DNA of 11,660 bases from an uncultured Collinsella sp. (GTDB lineage Bacteria > Actinomycetota > Coriobacteriia > Coriobacteriales > Coriobacteriaceae), in assembly GCA_902475445.1 (NCBI GenBank), contig CABRZN010000058.1, forward strand, positions 1-11,660. Direction: 5' to 3'. Under the pieces are notes generated by a model. That model was not told the origin of the DNA, searched no databases, and worked only from the letters and a program-made list of their open reading frames with translations. The translations under genes were made by a program, and so were the position numbers. Shown piece after piece: positions 7,023 to 11,660 of the stretch. Within the stretch, counting starts at the first letter, position 1. Each line of letters begins with the position of its first letter.

Positions 7023-7184
7023 TCGCCTCGTTTCAGCTACTCCCACTCGACAATAGGAGCCACTGGCCAAAAGCCTGTCAACATCAAAACAAGTTTTCAA
7101 TCTATCGATTCTACGTGAGGCAATGGTCCTCATTTGATACCCGCGCTGTTTGCGCACTAGAGAGCAAAGGAATCTGGCCGCCGC

Positions 7185-7526
7185 TCAAATATAATCACCG
7201 CCATCTTGCATAAACGACGCCATGTTAAGGTGCCTGATGCCATCCCTCTCCTGCAATAGAGGATCAAGCGTGAACAAGTAGCGCGGATAACCATCCCTGA
7301 TGTGGCCGAACGGCCTGTACTCGCGCTCCTCGACGCCTCTGTCGGCAATCGACATAGAGACCTGGATGTAGGCGTAAGCATTGCGCCTACGAGCGATGAA
7401 GTCACACTCGAGCTTCCCAATACGGCCCACAGAAAGCTCATACCCGCGCGATGCAAGATAGAGGTAGATCTTCACGTCGGTATATACGCAAGATGCGCCC
7501 CCTTTTTTTCTCAGCGTCCATTTCAT
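7185..7526 (-). pseudogene. C-terminal remnant of a DUF4143-type ATPase
   Basis: From about YLYLASRGYELSVGRIGK to the stop at 7185 the peptide follows the C-terminal half of AAA ATPases with a DUF4143 domain, including E-x-D-F followed by YIQVS, a PD-(D/E)XK-like arrangement, and IRHLNMASF near the end. The N-terminal ATPase (Walker A and B) is absent. The first twenty or so codons after the ATG at 7526 do not fit the family. In the +1 frame KGRIL appears, as in the family's KGRILENIVY, so a small deletion and frameshift at about 7484 seems to separate KGRIL from VYTDV. An A7/G5 homopolymer run (7493-7510) lies nearby. I read it as a dead gene; expression as a short protein cannot be excluded. 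Confidence 0.7.
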
Positions 7527-7527
7527 C

Positions 7528-7564
7528 AGTTATGGGGGTGCTTTTTTACATTTTATAAAAAAGC
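7528..7564 (-). promoter_or_regulatory. Leader motif ACCCCCATAACT with an AT-rich hairpin
   Basis: On the minus strand, just before the DUF4143 remnant, lies ACCCCCATAACT (complement of 7528-7539). The same 12-mer is on the plus strand at 10301-10312. Next to it GCTTTTTTA (7540-7548) pairs with TAAAAAAGC (7556-7564). On the minus strand TATAAA within this stretch could be a -10 element. This may be the original upstream region of the ATPase gene. Confidence 0.4.
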
Positions 7565-7765
7565 GTACCGATAACTTATTCCCACTCAGTTTCGAAAATC
7601 GAATGGTTTTGAAGTTTCGAAAGCGGCAGGGCACCATGCATAAGGGCATGTTGGGATCCGCACCAGTAAAACAGGAATTGACTCACGCGAGAAGGCGCCG
7701 CCCCGTCGCCTCGATGCGTGCGACAGGCAGATTAGGTTTGGGGAGTAGAACGGCCCTTGCGCGAG

Positions 7766-8072
7766 GCGTGAATTGTAATCGATAAAGCCGAGCTTTGAGA
7801 ACACGCGGTTTATCTCGTCGAACGTTGAGTCAACAGGGGCTTGCGCCCCGTCGGCCGACTTGGCGACGCCCATGTCCATGATGCCGGGCACAAGCGTGAA
7901 TGCGCCACGTGGAGGCGAAGGGGTCACCCGAAAGGTTGATGGTAAGCGAGCACCAGAGGTCAAGGTGGTCCTCGCCTTCCGGGTTTGTGAGGTCGAGGGC
8001 GAGTGCCCCTCCCTCGGTCGCGTACAGCGGCGGCAGGCACTCGGCCAGCTCCTCAGTCATAAGCGCTTGCAT
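7766..8072 (-). pseudogene. Frameshifted fragment resembling mobile-element cargo proteins
   Basis: GGAGGGGAG (near 8081-8089) precedes an ATG at 8072. The start MQALMTEELAECLPPLYATEG resembles the first residues of DUF2958 proteins, and the next stretch (GGALALDLTNPEGEDHLDLW, then SLTINLSG) loosely recalls DUF4313. Both are small proteins of conjugative elements and plasmids. After NLSGDPF the frame turns into low-complexity Arg/His-rich text, while the next frame carries protein-like sequence (IMDMGVAKSADGAQAP, then STFDEINRVFSKLGFIDYNS) down to about 7766. One frameshift near 7900-7920 would join them. Family assignment is weak; the ribosome site and the frame switch are what can be seen. 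Confidence 0.4.
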
Positions 8073-8089
8073 GTCCGTCTCCCCTCCAG

Positions 8090-8437
8090 GCCACGTCGGA
8101 CCCCTAGAATCTTCGCCCCGCGGGCAAAGCCTCGGCGCGCCCCATGGCATCTCGGCTTTGCCCCCTGCAATGTCGCGCAGCGGAGACACCACCTGAGACG
8201 GATGTCGATGCATCGAACCCGAGACCGGGCGCGGCGGCGGGGAGCCTCTCGCGCGAACAATCTGCTCGATCCTGCCGCACCCATCTTAAAAAAGTTCGAA
8301 AAACGTTCAATCGTACGACATCCGTCGAACAGTCGGGGGTACACACCACTACAGAAGGCCCACGGAACGGGGGGCGAGATGGTCGGCGACGGGTTCAAGG
8401 CACTCTCCGGCCCCACGCTCCGCTAGGGAGGGCGTCG
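8090..8437. other. Gene-free GC-rich stretch with an inverted repeat
   Basis: No convincing coding frame was found here on either strand. It contains GGGCAAAGCC (8122-8131) with its exact reverse complement GGCTTTGCCC (8154-8163), GTTCGA (8294-8299) facing TCGAAC (8325-8330), and the 8-bp palindrome TCGTACGA (8311-8318) between the last two. The second set could be an operator for the membrane protein gene at 8452. Confidence 0.45.
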
Positions 8438-8451
8438 GGAGGGAGGCCGTA

Positions 8452-8913
8452 ATGGGTGAGAAGGACGAGCGGCCGGAGCGGGTGTTCCCCGGCAGGACAG
8501 ACCCGTGGTTCATAGCGGCCATGGTGATTGTGGCGGGCGGTTTATCCGCGGCGTGTATCGCGTGTTTCCTGAGCTCGAGTCCCGCGCTCCTATGGGGCTG
8601 GTTCGCGCTGCTGCCCGTCCCGGCCCTCGTGGCCCTGGCCGCCCTTCCCGTCCGCAGCAACCGCCTCGAGCTCTACGGCGACCGCCTCGTCGTCGTGTAC
8701 GCTAGGATGCGTTCGGTGATACCCTACGCCCACGTGCGGGGCGTCCGGCGCACCAGGACGCTCTGGGCGGGGACGGCCAACTCGCTCGACCGCGTCTATA
8801 TCGAGGCACCCTACGACGGCGACGCCATCGTCTCAGTGACCGACAACGATGCCCTCGTGGCAGAGCTCGAGCGTAGGTGCGGCCTGCGGCCCGGCTGCGA
8901 ACAAGGCAACTAG
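8452..8913 (+). CDS. Small membrane protein with a bacterial PH-like domain (bPH_4/DUF1200 type)
   Basis: A 153-aa protein with two hydrophobic segments (about residues 19-40 and 45-66), then a beta-rich soluble domain. The pattern from residue 67 on (PVRSNRLELYGDRLVVVY, RSVIPYAHVRGVRRT, SLDRVYIEAP, VSVTDNDALVAELERR) follows the bPH_4 family. That family typically reads a first strand, an 'I-x-y-x-x-I' strand, S-x-D-R-I-x-I, then a helix ending in E-L. These domains usually face the cytoplasm at the membrane, with unknown ligand. GGAGGGAGG (8438-8446) lies 5 nt before the ATG, a strong ribosome site. The stop is about 25 nt before the yjdF start, so they may be co-transcribed. The gene appears intact. 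Confidence 0.75.
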   Translation: MGEKDERPERVFPGRTDPWFIAAMVIVAGGLSAACIACFLSSSPALLWGWFALLPVPALVALAALPVRSNRLELYGDRLVVVYARMRSVIPYAHVRGVRRTRTLWAGTANSLDRVYIEAPYDGDAIVSVTDNDALVAELERRCGLRPGCEQGN

Positions 8914-8937
8914 CTTCGCAGGGCGGCTATCAGCGAC

Positions 8938-9340
8938 TTGCTGCTCATCGTCATATCACGACGGCCAATTCTGGGTCGGGCTGGCGGAGCACGTCGAGGA
9001 CGGAAGGTACGGCGTCGCCCGCATCGTCTTCGGCGCGGAGCCATCCAATGAGGAAATCCTGCATTTCATTACAGGCAAATGGGCAATGCTCTCGTTCTTC
9101 GGCGACGAGCCGACCGAGGCGAGCAAGCCCGCGAAGAACCCCAAGCGGCGCGCTCGCGAGGCGGCGAAAGCCCTCAAGCAGCCAGCGATGAGCACCAAGG
9201 CGCAGCAGGCTCTCGCGGCACAGAGAGAAGCGATGAAGCAGGAGTCAGCTCATGCAAGAAGCCAGCGTCGCGCGAATGAGGCGGAGGCGCGCTTCGAGCA
9301 GCGAAAGCTGAAGCGCAAGCAGAAGCATCGTGGGCATTGA
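8938..9340 (+). pseudogene. yjdF: yjdF (DUF2992 family) with a probable 1-nt frameshift near its start
   Basis: From YHDGQFWVGLAEHVEDG (8954 on) to KRKQKHRGH and the stop at 9340 the peptide follows the YjdF family, including RIVFGAEPSNEEI, KNPKRRARE and the very basic coiled C-terminus. YjdF proteins are small and of unknown function, often controlled elsewhere by an azaaromatic-binding riboswitch that I do not see here. The usual N-terminus (Met-x-Leu-Thr-Val-Tyr type) is missing in frame. It appears one frame over: TTG at 8938, then CTG CTC ATC GTC. Removing the A at 8953 joins it perfectly to TAT CAC GAC as MLLIVYHDGQFW. As written no start codon lies in frame between 8852 and 8954, so the gene is probably silenced by one inserted base, unless this is a sequencing error. 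Length after repair would be 133 aa, normal for the family. Confidence 0.75.
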
Positions 9341-9501
9341 TCGCCATCTGCAGCAAGGCAAACCATATACAGCAGCGGCGCCAGTTCCACTTGAAGCCGA
9401 CGCCGCGTAGACGCTGATGGTGACGGCTATGCACGGGCGCGGGCGCGCCACTGCACTTCACAGCTTGTTTCTCAAGTATTTGGGACGCACACGCGACGTT
9501 C
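9341..9501. other. Short gene-free stretch between yjdF and the toxin-like gene
   Basis: Nothing supportable is coded here. It separates the ends of two convergent genes. Confidence 0.5.
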
Positions 9502-9524
9502 AAAAATGCGGAGCGACTCCACAT
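9502..9524 (-). terminator. Intrinsic terminator of the toxin-like gene
   Basis: On the minus strand ATGTGGAG pairs with CTCCGCAT (one G-U pair) around a TCG loop and is followed by TTTTT (complement of 9502-9506). It lies 25 nt past the stop at 9549. Confidence 0.75.
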
Positions 9525-9548
9525 GGCTCGAGACTGAGCCGAGGTGTC

Positions 9549-9998
9549 CTACTTCTCGCCCTCCAGCAGCCCCACGATGCGGTCGATGTCGACGGCGAAG
9601 CAGGGCCTTCCCTCGCGCTCGTAGCGGTCGAGGTACGCCTGGCACTCGGAGACAATGCGCTTGGTGTTGCCGTCGATGATGCGCTGAAGTGTCTCGTAGT
9701 AGGCCGAGCCCTCGGTCCTAAAGCGGCGCTGGTAGACCTTGGTTATGGGGAACATCTTGATGTAGTGGATGCCGTGGCGGCAGCCGGGGCGCGTCGTGGG
9801 GCGGGGTGGCAACGCAAAGTACTGGTCTTTGGGCACGTTAGGGGCGATGTTGGAACGCAGCGGCACGGCGAAGTCCCTGCGCTTGCCGCGGAAACGCAGC
9901 CTCACCACCACGATGCAGGGGCGATTGTGCTTAAGCATGAGCTCGCGGTCGCCCTCGATGAGGTCGAAGAAGTCCTGGGAGATGGATACGATCTTCAT
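9549..9998 (-). CDS. Candidate type III toxin, ToxN/AbiQ/TenpN-like
   Basis: A 149-aa protein. Its N-terminus MKIVSISQDFFDLI, the Arg-Pro at 26-27 leading into a beta strand (IVVVRLRFRGK), then FAVPLRSNI (43-51), follow the order seen in ToxN/TenpN endoribonucleases of type III toxin-antitoxin systems. Those cut RNA and are held by a repeat RNA. Distinctive here are QYFALPPRPTTR (59-70) and HGIHYIKMFPI (75-85), which I associate with a subgroup of Firmicutes/Actinobacteria homologues. Start support: GAAGGGGGCG ends about 6 nt before the ATG. The gene has its own promoter candidate, a roughly 140-nt structured leader and a clean terminator, and is intact between decayed genes. No classic tandem-repeat antitoxin is evident, so toxin status is inferred from the fold pattern only. 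Orphan nuclease or abortive-infection protein is the alternative. Confidence 0.55.
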   Translation of the reverse strand: MKIVSISQDFFDLIEGDRELMLKHNRPCIVVVRLRFRGKRRDFAVPLRSNIAPNVPKDQYFALPPRPTTRPGCRHGIHYIKMFPITKVYQRRFRTEGSAYYETLQRIIDGNTKRIVSECQAYLDRYEREGRPCFAVDIDRIVGLLEGEK

Positions 9999-10023
9999 CG
10001 GTTACGCCCCCTTCATACGAAGC

Positions 10024-10092
10024 GGGGCCCGCATCGCTGCAGGCCCCTACAGGTGGGCGATATTCTACGCCTTGCGGCACCCCGTCGCCCAC
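10024..10092 (-). promoter_or_regulatory. Structured leader RNA upstream of the toxin-like gene
   Basis: Two stems lie between the promoter candidate and the gene. GTGGGCGA (10053-10060) pairs with TCGCCCAC (10085-10092), with GCC-TTGC-GGC nested inside. Nearer the gene GGGGCC (10024-10029) pairs with GGCCCC (10042-10047), with a GC pair stack within the loop. The second stem could be an attenuator between an RNA antitoxin and the toxin, as in type III systems, or could simply control translation. Roles are inferred. Confidence 0.4.
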
Positions 10093-10146
10093 GGAGGTTA
10101 AACGTACACGTAAGCCGTACTCTGAAAGCCGCGGCTTCCGGTAAGT

Positions 10147-10174
10147 AGTTTATACCACGAAAGGTCGCTTTCAA
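10147..10174 (-). promoter_or_regulatory. Possible promoter of the toxin-like gene
   Basis: On the minus strand TTGAAA (complement of 10169-10174) and TAAACT (complement of 10147-10152) are 16 bp apart. An overlapping TATAAA gives a too-short spacer. Transcription would start near 10140. Confidence 0.35.
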
Positions 10175-10486
10175 TGCGCATAGCTCGCAAAATAACACTC
10201 GCTGGGCCGTCACCCCTGGCCGTTACCCTCCAATCTTCATTGGAGTCAGCAGGTCAATTCATATAGTCATGGGGTTTATCCTAAAGGAAATCAAATTTAT
10301 ACCCCCATAACTAAGGAATTTACTATTCCCACTCGATGGCTAGAGCCCTGGTGTAATTGACTGGATCACCGTTCCGGGAACCGGTATCGACCTACCTGTC
10401 CGCCAAACTCCTTCTTCAGCTCCAGCCTTGTATCTGACTCGCGCTGTTATAAGCGAAAACCGAAGAGATGCATCTTTGCCAAGAAA
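10175..10486. other. Gene-free stretch with small repeats and a leader-like motif
   Basis: No start-to-stop frame is convincing. It contains two 13-bp near-repeats (GGCCGTCACCCCT at 10205-10217 and GGCCGTTACCCTC at 10218-10230) and a tight hairpin, CTCCAAT (10228-10234) with ATTGGAG (10239-10245) around CTTC. The 12-mer ACCCCCATAACT lies at 10301-10312. On the minus strand a short frame ends NYTRALAIEWE at 10323 but is closed by a stop 22 codons upstream, so at most it is a gene relic. Confidence 0.5.
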
Positions 10487-10504
10487 ATAAGGTTAGCCTT
10501 ATCT
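10487..10504 (+). promoter_or_regulatory. DtxR/IdeR-type metal-repressor box
   Basis: AGGTTAGCCTTATCT (10490-10504) agrees with the DtxR-family core AGGTTAGSCTAACCT at 13 of 15 positions. The symmetric form ATAAGG-TTAG-CCTTAT covers 10487-10502. It lies about 60 bp before the first methyltransferase gene, where the -35 region would be, so iron or manganese repression is likely. Confidence 0.55.
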
Positions 10505-10523
10505 TACTGCATGATTCGTGTGT

Positions 10524-10546
10524 TATAGTTAGATGTCTCTAACTAT
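10524..10546 (+). promoter_or_regulatory. -10 element overlapped by a 9-bp operator-like palindrome
   Basis: TATAGT (10524-10529) is a good -10. ATAGTTAGA (10525-10533) and TCTAACTAT (10538-10546) are exact reverse complements around TGTC. The palindrome covers the -10 and the likely transcription start. TTAG/CTAA half-sites again recall DtxR-type sites, though a TetR-type repressor could also bind. The -35 is poor (TTATCT, 19-bp spacer). Confidence 0.5.
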
Positions 10547-10561
10547 TTGGGGGCGATAGCC

Positions 10562-11191
10562 ATGCACGAACGCAAGGGCTTCTGGGACAAGAATGCCAGT
10601 CGGTACGACCGTTTCATGCAAAACGACCGGGCGGCGTATGAGAAGATGTATGGGCTGATCCGGCCGGCAGTGAAAGCAAAAACCGTACTGGAGGTTGCCA
10701 CCGGCACGGGGCTTATCGCAAAGAGCGTCGTGGATGCGGCGGCGCACATCGAGGCTACGGACGCCTCTGCAAAGATGATCCTTGAGGCAAAGCGGGGTAA
10801 TCAATCCGCAAAGCTGCACTTTTCCGTTCAAGATATGTTCCGCCTGCCCTATGCACAGAAGTCCTTCGAAGTGGTGATCGCGTCCAACGCGCTTCACATA
10901 GTGCCGCATCCGGAAAAGGCCCTGCAAGAAATCAGGCGGGTGCTGAAGGACGACGGCGTGCTCATCGCGCCAACCTTCACCCACGCGGGAAACTCGGTTT
11001 CCGGCAAGGTAAAAGCCTTTTTCATGAGTTTGGCGGGATTCCCCCTCCACAGCAGGTGGACAAGCGAAGAATACCTGCGTTTCCTGCGTCAAAACGGCTG
11101 GGCGGTGCAGAAAAGCGCGGTGCTAAAGGCCTCGTTCCCATTGACCTATGCGGAATGCACGAAATCGGCGGGGCCAGATGTCGTTCTTTGA
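10562..11191 (+). CDS. Class I SAM-dependent methyltransferase (first of three)
   Basis: The ATG at 10562 is chosen over a TTG 15 nt upstream because GGGGGCG sits 5 nt before it. The 209-aa product starts MHERKGFWDKNASRYD. It shows motif I as VLEVATGTGLIA (42-53), the acidic ribose-binding residue D67 in EATDAS, and post-motif FEVVIASNALHIV (102-114). The fold is the UbiE-like methyltransferase type; the substrate is unknown. The family-type end FPLTYAECTK is followed by eight unusual residues, and the stop overlaps the start of the next gene by 14 nt, so the 3' junction may be rearranged. A metal-box and a palindrome upstream suggest the cassette answers to iron or manganese. Codon choice and the lower GC differ from the topoisomerase genes, in line with transfer from a Firmicutes-type donor. 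Confidence 0.8.
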   Translation: MHERKGFWDKNASRYDRFMQNDRAAYEKMYGLIRPAVKAKTVLEVATGTGLIAKSVVDAAAHIEATDASAKMILEAKRGNQSAKLHFSVQDMFRLPYAQKSFEVVIASNALHIVPHPEKALQEIRRVLKDDGVLIAPTFTHAGNSVSGKVKAFFMSLAGFPLHSRWTSEEYLRFLRQNGWAVQKSAVLKASFPLTYAECTKSAGPDVVL

Positions 11192-11543
11192 CAACACCCG
11201 CAAGCCCGTGGGCCTCGGCGGAAACCTTATGGTTGCCATGATGAATCTGGGCCACAGCCCTGTGGCGCGGTGGGGACTTCGATTTCTACAACTTGCAGCA
11301 AACGCCAAGGTGCTGGATTGCGGCTGCGGCGGCGGGGCGAACATAAAACGGCTGCTGGAAAAATGCCCGCATGGCGTCGTCAAGGGCATCGACTATTCGC
11401 CCGTCAGCGTGGAGAAGGCTAGAAAGCTCAACCGAGTTGCAATTCAGGAGGGGCGTTGCGCCGTTCTGCAAGGCAGTGTGGCGGATATGGCGTTTGAGGA
11501 CGCCATGCGGGCATTTTTGCATCTATCCCGCACATGGCGATAG
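11178..11543 (+). pseudogene. Truncated class I SAM-dependent methyltransferase (second of three)
   Basis: The ATG at 11178 begins MSFFDNTRKPVGLGG, the usual start of this methyltransferase family, and is coupled to the previous gene by a 14-nt overlap. Motif I is VLDCGCGGGANI (45-56), and D72 in GIDYSPVSVEKA is the ribose-binding acid. Homology stops at about residue 107 (VADMAFED). The remaining residues are a different frame of another gene, and the protein ends at 121 aa where relatives have roughly 200. The catalytic C-terminal half is gone, so the product is probably inactive even if a Rossmann half is made. Confidence 0.75.
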
Positions 11544-11599
11544 GCATGACGGTCATAGCGGCTGTGCTGGCGGCAATTATGACAGTTTTTATTCACTGA
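11504..11599 (+). pseudogene. C-terminal stub of a membrane protein fused by deletion
   Basis: In the +2 frame relative to the truncated methyltransferase, 11507-11599 reads AGIFASIPHMAIGMTVIAAV, then LAAIMTVFIH and a stop. This is a clear hydrophobic membrane helix, typical of the last segment of a transporter. No start lies in frame nearby. The deletion point is about 11497-11507. The transporter family cannot be told from 31 residues. Confidence 0.6.
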
Positions 11600-11610
11600 G
11601 GAAGAAACCT

Positions 11611-11660
11611 ATGAAATGTAAAATTGAGAAAAACACCGTGCAGGAGACGCTGATCCTCCC
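11611..11660 (+). CDS. Start of a Ppm/LCM-type SAM-dependent methyltransferase (third; cut by window edge)
   Basis: GAGGAAG precedes the ATG at 11611. The 16 complete codons read MKCKIEKNTVQETLIL plus Pro. KNTVQETLILP is the typical opening of leucine-carboxyl-methyltransferase-like proteins (Ppm family), found beside other methyltransferases and transporters in gut Firmicutes operons. Only the first 50 bases are in view, so the call rests on this opening. Confidence 0.5.
   Translation, partial: MKCKIEKNTVQETLIL

Noticed and set aside
8297..8308. A second possible SOS box upstream of the PH-domain gene
   Set aside because: The left half reads CGAA where GAAC is needed at that spacing, so the match fails.
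9417..10148. A 243-codon plus-strand frame opposite the toxin-like gene
   Set aside because: It mirrors the minus-strand coding frame, which has the ribosome site, terminator and recognisable motifs.
10013..10213. A 66-codon minus-strand frame in the toxin leader
   Set aside because: It has no ribosome site, is Arg/Cys-rich with no protein-like pattern, and overlaps the structured leader.
10323..10390. A guaA-like C-terminus (IEWE-stop) on the minus strand
   Set aside because: Only the last four residues agree, and the frame is closed by a stop 22 codons upstream. It is kept only as a possible relic.
1..11660. CRISPR array, rRNA or tRNA genes, integrase or transposase
   Set aside because: I looked for spaced identical repeats, cloverleaf arms and recombinase motifs by eye and found none. 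The only regular repeat array is the 3 x 19 bp at 5573.

Overview
The window looks like a piece of a high-GC gut actinobacterial chromosome of Collinsella type (class Coriobacteriia). The basis is the codon use of the two large genes, a C-terminal LAGTG-type sortase signal, an actinobacterial-type SOS-box-like palindrome, and short ATPase genes of a kind I associate with this group. The genus is an inference; there is no rRNA or other marker here.

Positions 1-5510 are conserved and well kept. The 3' end of a cell-wall-anchored surface protein is followed by a hairpin that ends transcription mainly on the minus strand. A small minus-strand ORF and a divergent control region come next, with two long inverted repeats, an SOS-box-like site and a good sigma-70-type promoter. 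Then comes a two-gene operon for a divergent type IIA topoisomerase: a ParE/GyrB-like ATPase/TOPRIM subunit (665 aa) and a ParC/GyrA-like cleavage subunit (746 aa), closed by a strong GC-rich hairpin.

Positions 5510-10480 are an accessory, decaying region. It holds three tandem 19-bp repeats directly in front of a broken P-loop ATPase gene, an intact minus-strand flavodoxin-fold oxidoreductase with an ISF-like cysteine cluster, and the C-terminal stub of a DUF4143 ATPase. After these come a frameshifted fragment resembling mobile-element cargo genes, a small membrane PH-domain protein, and a yjdF gene with an apparent 1-nt insertion after its fifth codon. The last gene is an intact minus-strand protein resembling ToxN/AbiQ/TenpN toxins. 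It has a structured leader and its own terminator, but no obvious repeat-type RNA antitoxin.

Positions 10480-11660 differ in style and look like a transferred cassette. A DtxR-type metal-box match and a second TTAGA/TCTAA palindrome control a run of SAM-dependent methyltransferase genes. The first is complete apart from an altered tail. The second is cut at about residue 107 and joined to the last 31 codons of a membrane protein. A third, of the leucine-carboxyl-methyltransferase (Ppm) type, runs off the right edge.

The observations most worth checking are the SOS-like box in front of the topoisomerase operon, the candidate type III toxin with its unusual leader, the tandem repeats at the ATPase gene, and the doubly metal-box-controlled, internally deleted methyltransferase cassette.
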